Shown here in pieces: positions 24,337 to 36,360 of a DNA stretch of 38,270 nucleotides. The stretch comes from Apostichopus californicus (lineage: Eukaryota; Echinodermata; Holothuroidea; Aspidochirotida; Stichopodidae): NCBI GenBank assembly GCA_020650975.1, contig JAIPMN010000213.1:1-38270 (forward strand), in the 5' to 3' direction. Numbering within the stretch: position 1 is the first letter of the stretch; each line of letters opens with the position of its first letter. The notes beneath the pieces are model-generated. The model was not told where the DNA came from. It was given only the letters and a program-made list of their open reading frames with translations, and searched no databases. The position numbers and the translations under genes are program-made.

Positions 24337-25317
24337 GCGATTTTTTTTTCGTAGTACAGCGGAGGGAAGAATATGAATTATTCATTCATATTGCACGATT
24401 AAGCTTATGAATCATGGACGTTTTAACCTGCGTATGCTGGAGAGCGTCCATTCGCAGAACCGGAATGCCCCAGTTACTACGGACCTGATTATGTATGTTA
24501 TTATAGTCCTTATTGTACATCCCATTGTCTAAAGAAATAAAACCATCTGTGTCACAATAAATATATGAAATCACGTGGGCTGGTATACAATTCCCTGCAT
24601 CAGACAATTACACCAATGGGGATGATGGAAGTTACATAGAGTGTTTTTTAAATTCTTCTCTTCCTTGAGATGATAGTTAATAATGGTGAGATAACTTCCT
24701 CACTGCATGTGGATCGATAAACTGGCCACCTTTAATAACTTGCAGCACTGGCTTCAGAACTTGTTGTACTGATGAACCCCCGTCCCCAATCTCGATTCAT
24801 ACACAGAGAAATACATCTCTTTGCCAAGTCTTCATTTTTGGAAATCTTTCCTTTGAGTGAAGACATCTCGAATTTTGGCCTCCACTTCCTGATCCCGTTA
24901 AATTCGTTGTAATGCCCACTTTTCCTTTCCATTGTCCTTCCTTCCCCAGCCTTCATTTTCCAGCTTAATTCAAACCGGTAACGCAATGCTAACCTTCATA
25001 GATTCACCTGTACTGAGTGAGAGATTAAGCCTGGAAGAATCTCATCACACTTTGCCATAGTTGAGTATATTATATATATATTATATATACTTCGACATAG
25101 TGACACTCAACTGTACGGATAACGTGACAGTAATGCTCTCACTACGACTGGTACTATAACATGTAAGCCTTAGTAACGTTATATCTGATTACATGTTATC
25201 ACTGGTCGTGACTAGAGTGCAGTGAAACAATGGTATAAGAAAATTCATACATATAAATCACATACTATGAATTATTCGTATACTTCTTCTCTCGCTGTAC
25301 TACGAAAAAAAATTCGC
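24337..25317. mobile_element. DNA transposon, 981 bp, long imperfect TIRs, 9-bp TSD
   Basis: Left and right ends are inverted repeats. The outer 25 bp match at 24 positions (GCGA, a T-run, then CGTAGTACAGCG), and weaker similarity continues to about 50 bp. A perfect 9-bp direct repeat GTGCCGCCG flanks it (24328-24336 and 25318-25326). Long TIRs with a 9-bp duplication fit Mutator-like elements best; Merlin (8-9 bp) is an alternative. Inside are two short minus-strand open frames (24386-24607 and 24732-24986) that I do not recognise, a TA-rich hairpin near 25061-25090 and an imperfect inverted repeat (25134-25220). No complete transposase is present. Confidence 0.8.
24732..24986 (-). CDS. Short open frame inside the 9-bp-TSD transposon
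   Basis: 84 codons from an ATG, rich in Lys, Arg and Glu, with NGIRKWRPKFEMSSLKGK and a Ser/Ala-rich end. A second frame follows at 24386-24607 (TTG-started as read, containing NQVRSNWGIPVLRMDALQHT). Neither matches a transposase that I know. They may be decayed transposase, a captured host fragment or chance frames. Confidence 0.2.
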   Translation of the reverse strand: MRYRFELSWKMKAGEGRTMERKSGHYNEFNGIRKWRPKFEMSSLKGKISKNEDLAKRCISLCMNRDWGRGFISTTSSEASAASY

Positions 25318-25326
25318 GTGCCGCCG

Positions 25327-28300
25327 CCACAAAGCCCACCAAATATGACTTTATATTCTCATTTTAATATAAACTGATAGAATAAAGCGAAACGTCAGAC
25401 ACATTTGGATGAATGCCAAACAATTCGCCAGTGGCTTTATTTTGATGGTTTCTTTAAAGAAGTTTCCATCGACATGCGACGAAAATAAGACGGGATCGAT
25501 AAAATATCGACTTGAATCGTCGATTGTAGATTCAGCTAGGTTCAAACGGTGTTTGTCACTATGTTACCAAAATAGCCTTTGAAAATTGAAAACTTAAATA
25601 GAGTTGTTAGAAGTACACATTTGAACAGTGAAAACGATCATGAGTGTATAGTAAGGGGGCATTTCGTGCAAACCCGGCGACGCGCTTTCTAAACTTCCAA
25701 TGCATCAGTCAATAATTATATACATATGAATAGATTGAAAGATGAGTTAACCGTTATAGGAGTAAAATGGAAAAGTATAGACTTCGCCAATTGTATGCAA
25801 CAGTGTATGATAATAGACTGTTTATAGCTGTCCTATACACCTGTAGGGAAGGTTTCATATATGTTAACTGTATATTTTTGTTCTGCAATGGAGAAACTCA
25901 GTTATACAAACTCGTCATTATTTACCTTAAATGTTAGAGATAAACAACTAACGTAAGACGAATATTTATTGCATGTGATGTGTAAAATCATGGTTTTGAT
26001 TCCTGTATATCACTACACACAGATCCTCTCAATCCTTCCCCCTTTTTTTCATTTTGTTGTTGTTGTTGCATAAATGACCATATTGACCATATTGACCATT
26101 CACAGCATATTCCCTTATCAGAATTATCATGTCCATATACATGTTTAATTGTTACACATCAACAGTTTCTGAGGTGAATGCGAACTCAGTTGTCACTCAC
26201 AGAGAACGAGCTATTCTCCACCGTCTCCCCAGTTGCTTAAAAGTGGCTAAAATTGGCTTCAATTTCCCAGTTTTCACACCACGTCTGTTTAGATATGAAT
26301 AAAATTCGACATTAAAAATCTGTACGAAGAAGCAGACTTTATTGGCAAACGAAGCAAAAGCAGCTTCTTGCGTTTAATCGACAAGTTTACCAATCCTATC
26401 TTCTCAAAAGTAGAACAAAATTCTGTAATGTTCAGTTTTCACCAAATGGATTTTGATGAGAGAGTAATTCATAAATATATTTTATTATTTTAATTAGCCG
26501 ATTTGTATTATTAAATTGACCTATAAGAGCTGCTTTAGTAATGTCCTCAGTGTGAATTAAATCCTCCGTGTTAAATGTCCTCAGTGTTAAATGTCCTCGG
26601 TTTAAATGTCCTCAGTGTAAACATTTAATGTCCTCAGTATGACAAATGACCTCGATGTTGAAATGTCACCATGTGTGACTGTTTGGGTAATTTTCCTGTA
26701 AATATTTGGATGAAAAGATACTGACTTTGGGAATACTAACTATTAGAGAAAAGGAGATGAAATATAATACCTGCTGCACTTTTTATGCACTTACAAACTG
26801 GTATAAATTACAGACAGTTTCAGAAACTGTTTCTTGGTCTTCCGTAGTTTATGAGTAATCGAACAGAAGTGATCAAACGAACTTCATTTGACTTCACTTA
26901 TCAAATAAGAACGAAAATTTAAACGAAAATTTAGAAGAGTTTCCGGGAAGTATTCTTGCTTAATCGAATAGATTTAATAACCAAACTATATAAAAGTGCT
27001 GGTAGGTTTATTCATTTTATTTTGTTCCCAAGAGAATAAGGTTTTTAAATTTCTTGCAACAAAAGATTCACTTCTTGACCTGGTTACATTTGGCTCTTCT
27101 TTTTGATAAAGACTCGATAAAGACTGGCGAAGACTGTCTTCTTTTTTATTTATTAGCTGTGTTAATTGGAGAGTAGCAAATCAGAGCAGTATAGGTAGAG
27201 CGTATGGCGGAGAGGAGAGGAAAATTTGTTTCTGCGAAGTTATTCAATTAGGCATAAAATGGCCGAGTGACCGAAATCGCGTGCTGTTACTAATTCGTGT
27301 TACAAAAGAGGCTACAAGTTCAAGAAAAAAGGAAAATAATTTTAAAAAAAACCATTCAATACAAAAGTACTCGTCAATCCTATAGAGTCAAGCTGAATGT
27401 GAGCGATTTGTCACCTTTTACGGAATCGACGGCTGGCAGTTTAATAAGAGTTATGTTTTGTACTGTCCGAGTCATGGCATTATTCCATGATCAGATGTTA
27501 GTTAAACAAGCCTTCTGTCATTTGCGGTCCCGTCGAAAAACTTCGCGTGTATATAATGCAGGTGCAATTTTGATCTTCACTTACTTGATGCCCCCCGGAC
27601 ACGCCTATTGTCTCCATACCGGAAGGATCCGTCTTTCTTAATTCCGAGATGGGAGGGGGGAGAGGGTCGGTACATATTTGTCATTGGTGGCCTAGATGAA
27701 ATTACCATCTCTAGATAATCCGTTCACAATATATGTAAACGTATAAACATGAATGCAAATTGATTACGTTAATTATATCATGTTTTCACTGAACAATACC
27801 TTTAAAGATTAAAGAAAGAAACACAAGTTATAATATTTTGATAGAGGGTTCCCGAACCGGTGTGATCGTCCCTATATGATATTGCACAAGACTCGGGTAC
27901 TGACGGTTGTATGGTGGTGTTAGTGCATTTTATTGCATATGGCAATTGGACCGATGGTATTCAGAACATGTTAGTTAAAGCATTAAAATCTTTTGTGGGA
28001 TATGTGAATACAGTTTTTAAAATTCTCGTATAGCAGTCGAGTCATTTGTGGTGTTATTCAAGACATTTTCTTTTAACAGGCCAATAATTGAATGTAAGCT
28101 GCAAAGAAAAATCTTCCATAGAAAAGGAGGAAACACCCTGTCTTTCAAGAGTCCACGGTGCTCCTAGTGTTTGGGAGATAGGAGAATCTAAAAGAGAGTT
28201 ATTAAATCATCAACTTTTATTTCTACAGTGATGAATACCAGACTCTTGCTTAATTTAATAAACACATAAATTAACGTCGTAATAGATGTAGATCTTACGT

Positions 28301-28566
28301 CACTGTCTTGCTGTTAATAAACGTTTCGATTTCAATATCTTCAAGTTATAAGGCCAGAGAAGGACGCTATAATTTTGACAAGTGAGAAAAACGGTACAAA
28401 ACCCCGCTGAGTGCTTCTTATGGGTATAAAATGTACACGTAATACACTCATATCATATAGTATTTGAATAGATGAAGAAACTTAAGCGTATTTTTGGGAT
28501 AGTAAATTAGGCAAAAATGAATGGTGTGCATAGATTTATAATAATCTCAAGCGTAAAAACATAAAG
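25327..28566. other. Gene-poor stretch, no gene recognised
   Basis: It contains the degenerate 16-bp repeat (26540-26667). A lysine-rich 114-codon frame at 27297-27641 has no recognisable domain and is probably chance. A GC-richer patch near 27585-27665 resembles repeat debris. Confidence 0.45.
26540..26667. repeat. Degenerate 16-bp tandem repeat (ATGTCCTCAGTGTTAA)
   Basis: Seven recognisable copies of ATGTCCTCAGTGTTAA with indels of 2-6 bases. One copy carries an extra AACATTT-like insertion. Not coding in any frame that I trust. Confidence 0.82.
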
Positions 28567-29465
28567 TTGAAGATGATGGTGATAATGGTGGTGGTGATGG
28601 TGATGATAATGATGATGATAGTGGTGGTGATGATGATGGAAGTGATGATGATGATGGAGATGATAGTGGTGGTGGTGATAATGATGATGATAATGGTGGT
28701 GGTGGTGATGGTAATGATAGTGGTGGTGATGATGATGGTAGTGATGACGATGATGATAATAATGGAGGTGATGGTGGTGGTGATAATGATGGTGATGATG
28801 ATAATGGTGGTGGTGATGGTGACGGTGATGGTGATGATAATGGGGATGATACTGGTGATGGTGATAATGGCAGTGATGACGATGATGATAATAATGGAGA
28901 TGATAGTGGTGGCGGTGATGATGATGGTTATGGTGGTGGTGATAATGATGATTATGATGATGATAATGGTGGTGATGATAATGGTGGTAGTGATGATGGT
29001 GATGATAATGGTGGTGATGGTTATGGAAGTGATGACGATGATGATGATGGAGATGATAGTGGTGGTGGTGATAATGATGGTTATGGTGGTGGTGATAATG
29101 ATGATGATAAAGGTGGTGGTGGTGATGTTAGTGGTGGTGATGATGGTAGTGATGACGATGATGATAATAATGGAGGTGATGGTGGTAGTGATGATAATGG
29201 TTACGGTGGTGGTGATAATGATGGTGATGATGATAATGGTGGTGGTGGTGGCGATGGTGACGGTGATGGCGATGATAATGGTGATGATACTGGTGATTAT
29301 GATAATGGTAGTGATGACGATGATGATAATAATGGAGATGATAGTGGTGGCGGTGATGATGATGGTTATGGTGGTGGTGATAATGATGATTATGATGATG
29401 ATAATGGTGGTGATGATAATGGTGGTCGTGATGATGGTGATGATAATGGTGGTGATGGTTATGGT
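28567..29465. repeat. GATGGT/GATAAT satellite, about 900 bp, with higher-order duplication
   Basis: The array is almost wholly built from GAT, GGT and AAT triplets, so five or six frames stay open on both strands and make long Met/Val/Ile or Thr/Ile strings. Those are not proteins. Inside it, a block beginning AGTGATGACGATGATGATAA and running through TGGCGGTGATGATGATGG occurs near 28873 and again near 29311. Offsets of about 407-438 bp for shared landmarks indicate duplication of a roughly 440-bp segment. Confidence 0.93.
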
Positions 29466-30762
29466 ATATATCTCATCTTCATTGTCATCGTCACCATAGC
29501 GGCGACGACGACGGCAACGACGAACCATTGATACTCCAGGTGCATTGATACATGTGAGACTTGGGACCCCGTGGTTGACCAGATACAGGTCATAGAAGTT
29601 GCCATAAACCCTCTTTGAAATTGCTAGGGTTGCTCTATGTTACTTTATCTCACGCATTCATAAATACCAGCGTTATTAGAACTTCTCGTTTGATCATACC
29701 TCCTCCCCTCCTACTTCCCTCCCTCTTCCCCTCCCCTCTCTCTCCCTATCAGTAGTAACAAACAATAATGTTTACGAGGGGAAGATTTTGGTTTTTGCAA
29801 AGTCATTCGTATTCGTCATTCAACCATTATTCAACGTTTATTCCATTAAAGAATCAAATTATAATTCCAAGAGTATCGCATACCGGTACATACATAATCA
29901 GTCTGACCTAGATGTCGTTAGTAGGCCTGCGTACATGTTAATGCTATACGTACCGTTGCAATGTCTACTCGCGATACCAAGGAAACACTCTGGGTCTGGT
30001 CTAATAATCTTTATACAATTAAAATACACCTTTAATGTATATATAGTACCTTTGAAGAATAGCTATCGACATTATAAGAAAATAAAAGGTAAAAGAAAAA
30101 GAAAATAGGGAAGAAAATTGGAGCACTAACAATGTATTCTGCTGGAAGGAATCTATAAATATCTACCGTCTTTGTATTTCTTTTGGTTTCATGTACCCTC
30201 CTATAGTTAATTGATCACGTGAGCAAAGTAGAGCAGAGTCAATGGGCCAGAAATATACGATCAGTCCAAACAGAATAAATTTAATGTTATAAATCAAGAT
30301 TCTTAAAAAAGGTGAGTTTTTTGCCAGGAAATTTGTTAAACTACATTCTATTTTTAGAACTTGAATAGAAAAGAGAGGAGGCCCTGAAAAGGGTTGGATG
30401 GCTAATATATATATATAGATTGAGTTATCTCTTGGTTGGAACGATAAAATATAATTAAAAAACAAAAGTCAAGTTTCAGGGGAAATGGGTTAGGCAATGA
30501 ATAGTAATAAATAACGAAAAAGATATTTATAAAACAAAATATGCTTTGAAGTATTAAAATAGAAACCAAGCGTTGAAGTGATCAATTTGAAAAAGTAAAT
30601 TTGAAAATAAAAGCTACTAAGAATCTTGGTAAACGTTCGCACTGTAATCGTGGAATTGGCTGTCTTTTTTAACACCGTCCACCTGCCTTACTTTAACATC
30701 CGCGTATGCCATGTTTCCCTATAATGCCAATTACAGGTCTCCCTCCCCCACTCCACCCCACC

Positions 30763-30793
30763 TTACGATAACGTAACGATAACGTAACGATAG
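30763..30793. repeat. 11-bp tandem repeat ACGATAACGTA, about 3 copies
   Basis: ACGATAACGTA occurs twice exactly, followed by a variant ACGATAGCGTC. The unit is CpG-bearing in an otherwise AT-rich flank. Confidence 0.75.
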
Positions 30794-30834
30794 CGTCAGA
30801 TTATTACGACAATAGGGTACAACTTGGGAGGATC

Positions 30835-30912
30835 CATGGTTTGTGAAGTAGGAGTCGTTGAAGCGGACGCCCCTTGTAGAGGGTCTGGGGTCCTCCCGCA
30901 TAAAAAAGAAGT
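30835..30912. mobile_element. Possible transposon remnant, GC-rich island
   Basis: A GC-rich segment in AT-rich DNA contains ACGCCCCTTGTAGAGGGTCT followed by GGGGTCCTCCC. Similar GGGTCYGGGGTCCTCCC stretches are frequent in dispersed invertebrate repeats. No ends were found, so the class is unknown. Confidence 0.3.
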
Positions 30913-32499
30913 TAACATTTGATCGTGATACTTTCAGGCGGCCTGTATAGTCTCACCTTGCAGTATGGTGTCCAGACTTTATGATTTTTGTTAAACGAAT
31001 ATTGTCCTTTTCTCTAGATAAATGATACAACATTTAGCATATATACGTATAAAATTCCATGTATGACTGTTATAACACATGCTATGCATGACAGAAGCCT
31101 CTCCTAAGATGACAGTAGCGAAGGATTCGACTAGACCTTTTGCGCATGCGCTGATAAGTCACAACAGAGAACCGTATAGTCATGTGGATTATCATTAATT
31201 TAAGACGCATTTCCTACTTCGATGGAGTTTCTTTCAACTAAATCATACGCTGTGATAGGTATTAAGCAATTAGGGGGAATTTAGGGCTAAATTTAGGTCT
31301 ATAATTTGCATTTGTTTTTGGAAAGATACCATTAAGGAGGAAATGGCCCCTGGAGATACTCGCATCATGATAAAGAGTTCAATAATTGCGCACTTGACTC
31401 ATCATTATCCGTTATTTGAAGACATTGATGTATCAACTATTTTAAGGGAGAATGTTTTAACAATGAATAAATCTAGGCTATTTATAACACTGTTGTATTA
31501 CAGGCTGCACGGAGTGTGGCGTGTTCCTTAATCACCGATGAGGATATACGGTATTGTACAGCACTATTTTTGGGGGAAACTCAAAGCCTTAATAAGTTTG
31601 TTATTACGAGAGAACTTTTATTAAATTTCAAATAGTCTGTTTTCACAAGTGAAAAACTATATAATTGAAAGATTACACAACTACTAAAGCTTGTAACATT
31701 TGGCAAAGCCCTATACGTGGTAATATTAGCCATTTATGACTGCTGTTTGAAGTTAGATGATACTTCACACCAAGATTCGACTCGATATATAATTGGTTAT
31801 GACCCTTGCAAGTTCATGCATTTTCATATATAGTATATATAGCATACACATTGCACACAATAGATATCTTTAGCCTATATCTTTGTTTACTGATATATGT
31901 TAATAAATCATCTTAAAGGTGATGAGTGTCGCCCCCATTTGTAGCTAGTTAAAAAAATTGCTAAACTATTGCCCCTCTCCCATCCCTCTTTGATTATCAA
32001 CAAAGGACGGTTAAATTTCTAAGAGAGTGAAAATGCTTCCGGGTTGACAGTAAACATGTGAAATGCTTGTTGAAGCATGCAACCCTTTTCCAATGAGGCA
32101 TTATTTGAATTTTTGGCATATTTCTAGCATATTCGTATATCTGTTCATTATTTGACTAACTTCTGATTCAGGTTGCTAAGAAAGACAAAACAAAACGAAG
32201 GAAAAGTTAAGTTTCTTTCATTTTCGTGTGAAACAATCATCCTTACTCTGTCAAGGAAATGCATGCAAAAACACTCGCCATTATGTAAATTTTATGCAAA
32301 TGAACTGCTTCAGACGAAGCAATTTCGCTAAAATAGTAGGTACAAATCAATTGATTGTGTTATGGATGGTTCGTTAAGCAAGCATCCCATGTGTTATATT
32401 AAGATGATTATCAACTATGAAGTCCATAAGGAACATCTCTATAGTCCGTATAGAGACACGCAACTGCCCGTCTAACGTCCACTCACTGTCTTTAGGAAG

Positions 32500-32735
32500 A
32501 AGAAGAAGAAAGAAAAGGAATAAAATTAGCCCTCGGAGAACCGGAAGGAAAACGTTTATGGTTGGAAATCGAGCGAAAGGAAAACTGACCCAGATTGTAA
32601 ATCGATAGTTTCACAAATATCAGGAAGTTACAGGAAAGATCCTTGCCTGATAAATGTAACTTTGAAACAAATGACAAATTGAAACGTTTTGTCCTGTTGG
32701 AAAGAAAGAAGGAAAAAAGGAAAGAAAGAAAGAAT
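32500..32735. repeat. Purine-rich GAA/AAAG microsatellites
   Basis: A GAAGAAGAAGAAGAAAG tract near 32500-32518 and an AAAGAAAGAAGG-type tract near 32700-32733. They explain the lysine/arginine-rich or phenylalanine/serine-rich frames here, which I do not call genes. Confidence 0.7.
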
Positions 32736-32999
32736 TTTAATCTTGCCATTCTGTGGTACAGTTTAATAAACATTTCACATATGAGTGGAAACTTTGTTGT
32801 ATGTTGAGATTTCATATAAAGACCATAGCACGATTTGGAGAACTTACTCGGCAGTGAGTAAGTTGTACTGGGGAACAGCAGAGGGCTGATCTGACTAAAA
32901 TTAGCTTAAACTAGCAAACATAACTAAGTTACGGGAGACACTTGTGGATCTATGCAGAAAATGTGTTTGTCCTCCAGACAGGCGTCATATTGTCTACAT

Positions 33000-33597
33000 G
33001 TCACGTGACAAATCCATTTGACTTGATGGAATTCCGGCTTCCCTGTACAGAATTAGATATTAACGATTGGAATACAAAGTGCGCGGTTCATTGATAATCA
33101 TTCTACACGAAGAAGTGCCAGTTCTGTACGATGAACTATATTTGACTGAAAAGCAAGAGGCGTCGAGAGCAATGATGGGTCCGGGGGGCAATTATGTTAC
33201 CGGGACCCCTTTTGCACCTTTCATTTCTCATATTTTTCCTGGCCTCATAATTCCCCAGCCCCAGGGCGTATCACCAGGGCGTATTCTAGTCAGGGCTGCC
33301 TATAATTCCACAGCACCAGGGCATACCCCTCTCGTCATCCTGGCTGCTAGCCCCCTACCCCTCTCGTCAGTCGGGTTGCCTGCAGCCAACCCGTGTTATT
33401 ATTCCAGGATTTTATTTCATTCGCTTACACGCATTTACTAGAAAGGCGCAGATGCATACACTGATGTGCAGACTCACAAAACTTAACGAGCAGTCAGTAT
33501 CATCGTTGCATTTGATGTGACGTCATATGGTAACCGGTAGATTTACAATGACACATGTCTGCACACACATATAACTTACTCAGTCGTTCACGTGAAC
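33000..33597. promoter_or_regulatory. Cluster of palindromic bHLH/bZIP sites
   Basis: GTCACGTGAC (33000-33009, the CLEAR/USF-type E-box), TGACGTCA (33518-33525, full CRE) and GTTCACGTGAAC (33586-33597, 12-bp perfect palindrome) lie within 600 bp. Such sites mark enhancers or promoters in animals, but no gene start is identified here. Confidence 0.3.
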
Positions 33598-35254
33598 CTG
33601 GTGGTGATTTGCCTGACTGTAGTACCCTATACAATCATAAGCCATAGCGTACCGTATATTAGAATATTGCTATCTAAACCTATAATAGTGTATATGCCAT
33701 TTTCTTTATAACATCGGAAAAAAGTTTCTCGTGAGATAGTTTTATAGTAGGCTATAACTTTTTCCAAAGGATTCACATCTGTTTTCAGAGGTTAATGTTT
33801 CTATGATGGCAACAAATTCTTTAATTTTAACGTTTATTAATAATTAAAAAATGGTAAATATGCCCCCGCTGGTGCATTTCTCGTCAATAATTCACATCTT
33901 TGTTGTGACTATTTGCAGTCATAATTTATGCAAGCTTCAAGAAAGAACCTCGTTCTTGCATACAATTAGCCTAACTGCATTGGAACCGATTTGATATTGA
34001 AAGAATGAAATATTTATAGGCCAAGTGACATAAATTTTAATGTGTTTCTAATAAGTATATTCTATTCTCTTGATTTGTGCTCTTTCATAGACACGAACAA
34101 CACTTTAAAGTTTATTTGTTTTTTATTTGTATGCATTGAAGGGGAAATTAAAATTCATGAAATTTCGCTAAACCAAGTCAAGTTACATTGGAATGTCTAC
34201 CCTTCATTATGTGCAGTAGCTTTAAAAATGGCGTGCATTTCTAAGCATATCAAAACAACTTATTAATATTGGTAAACCTATATTCCATATTTTCAGCCCC
34301 GAGCTTGCCCAAAGCGACAATTTCCTTAGAACGTTGATGTTCAGCTTCGATCGTCAACATTCATTAACCAAAAAAAAAAAATACTTGAGTTTTATTTTGG
34401 TTGTGTTCAAGGTTAAAAATGCCAATAATTCAAAACTCTGCAGTTGCTTAATAACTTCAGCAGATAACTTGGAAAGGTTTTCCTTCATCTAGGCCTGCAG
34501 CGGGTTGAAGTTAGAAGTAAGGTGACAATGTGTCAGATCCCTGAACAGGTGTTAGGTCCTTGACAGACCAGAAGCCGCGAGGGATGGGATATGACAGTTT
34601 ACCGTTTATCATAACTTTGCCCAATAGTAATAACAACGTAAACATTCTGTTGCATGTACGGGGTTAGTGGGAGACTCGTTTAGGAAATGATTTAAGTTTT
34701 AAGGCTGTTAATGTGTCTTCACAGAAAGAATTAAAGGTCAGTGTGCTATGTGCGCTTAAAAAGAATGTCTTCCGTTCAACTGGGATCATTTACAAAACTA
34801 GAAAGGAAAAAAAACAACAACAAAAAACAACAGTTAACGTGTTGTCATCTTCAGACATGTTTGTCGAAGTAGCTACAGATCACTTTTTTTTTCAGGCAAA
34901 TACAATGAAAAATGTAGAGCAATTAAAATACTGTACTTATCTATTATACAAGTATAAAGTTTTAATTTTTATATGCTTTATGACGTGAGTTTTGATTGGG
35001 TCATTTCTTAGATAATACCTGTGTCCCCCCCCCCACTCCCTTCCCCACAGATACGGAATGGTTTGAACATTTCGTTTTCGATTATGGTCTGTAGCACGAG
35101 TTACGTTTGCTAACAATTATTTATGATTAATATTTATACCAATTGGGATATTTGAGGAAAAACCAGAACTAGGGATTAAAGTTAGAAAGTTTCCCTGAGC
35201 AAATAAATAATAATAATTTCACATTTCAAGTATACATTCCATGCTACAGCCAAG

Positions 35255-35434
35255 ATGAATGATAAGATTGAAGACGTGTGTTTGTCAACGCCTTCATCTC
35301 TGCTGCCTCTCATCGGTACTTCATGGAGCAATTCATCTTACTTTGATTTGAAAGCCCTAACAGAAATGGCGACGAATGTAAACTTAGTCTTACGAAAAAC
35401 CAACATAATGAAAACAAACGATCGAGCAGATTGA
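35255..35434 (+). CDS. Small 59-codon open frame, unassigned
   Basis: An ATG in a fair context (GCCAAGATGA) opens MNDKIEDVCLSTPSSLLPLI, then GTSWSNSSYFDLKALTEMAT and a basic end, stopping at TGA 35432-35434. Codon and residue use look less AT-driven than the surroundings. It could be a short gene, or a first exon with a donor at AAT then GTAAAC near residue 41. No family is recognised. Confidence 0.22.
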   Translation: MNDKIEDVCLSTPSSLLPLIGTSWSNSSYFDLKALTEMATNVNLVLRKTNIMKTNDRAD

Positions 35435-35924
35435 TTACAGGAATGTCAAACAATGCCGTATCCAATATGGAGACAGTACTGGTATGTCATGATTTAAATG
35501 ACATATAGCTGTCAACGCAGACCCGATTTCGCGACATTCAGAGATGGATAGGCCTACTTATATAGTTATGTGGTAGTTATAACAGACAAGCCAACGATAC
35601 TATTTTACTTTCTCGAGATGAAACATAACATTGAAGATTCTGATATAATGAGAGAAGATCATTAATTTACGAGATGTCTGGATTCGTAGAAGGATTTCAA
35701 AACGAGGAGAGATTTTTTTTCAAGCGCTTTTCAGTTGCGTAGGCCTAATAATGGTCATAAGTTGTCACGTCTTACGACAAGAAATCCGAACATGTTTGGC
35801 ATAATATATACACTTATGGTGGTTGCAATTCATGTTTTCCAGTTACACAAGTTATGTGTATAGTCCTACCTATATGTTTATATATATGTTTTTCTTTGAG
35901 AATGATGCCATGCACATACTACAA

Positions 35925-36200
35925 TACAGTAACACTATAGTAACAGCACAGTATAGTACTATAATATCACAACAGTAACTCTACACTAACTTCACAGTAG
36001 CACCACATTAAGAGTACGGAAATAACACAAAGACACATAACTGTAGTATATCACAACAGGAACAGTAATATATAGGCCTACTATAAGATATCACTTCAGG
36101 AAATAAACAGTAATATTACAGAAGTACCATGAACAGTATCACTACAGTAATACTATAATGAATAATATTAATAACATTACAATCATACTGTCAAGTTTAC
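35925..36200. repeat. Degenerate ACAGTA/ACTATA-rich repetitive tract
   Basis: A diffuse array of ACAGTAAC, ACTATAGTA and ATATCACAACAG words without a constant period. A shorter tract of the same kind (AGTAACATTACAGTAA) lies at 36825-36900, on the other side of the U2-headed element. Confidence 0.6.
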
Positions 36201-36360
36201 TTTAACACATATACCATAGTGGTGCAGTCCGTTTCATTTATGAATAGTCATGAGTTAGCGTGTCACTTCACCAAGACCTCAAATTTTTTTCATCTCTCAA
36301 GACAAGTTATAATGTGGCAAGTTCCATTGCCTCAAGATGTACGGTATTGCATGATATTAC

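Larger units (their letters stand above)
29466..36349. other. Gene-poor stretch with scattered regulatory-type palindromes
   Basis: No multi-codon block with clear homology. It holds the 11-bp repeat (30763), GC-rich debris (30835), an NRF1-like GCGCATGCGC (31142-31151), an E-box/CRE cluster (33000-33597), purine microsatellites, the 59-codon frame at 35255 and the ACAGTA tract. Confidence 0.45.

Noticed and set aside
27297..27641. 114-codon plus-strand frame
   Set aside because: The lysine-rich start reflects A-runs, there is no domain, and the upstream context is not that of a start.
28536..29528. Two 310-330-codon open frames on opposite strands
   Set aside because: Both come from a triplet-repeat array; products are only Met/Val/Ile or Thr/Ile strings, with no splice or start support.
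33067..33441. 124-codon plus-strand frame
   Set aside because: It opens on TTG, its GC-rich part contains local repeats, and it has no recognisable domain.
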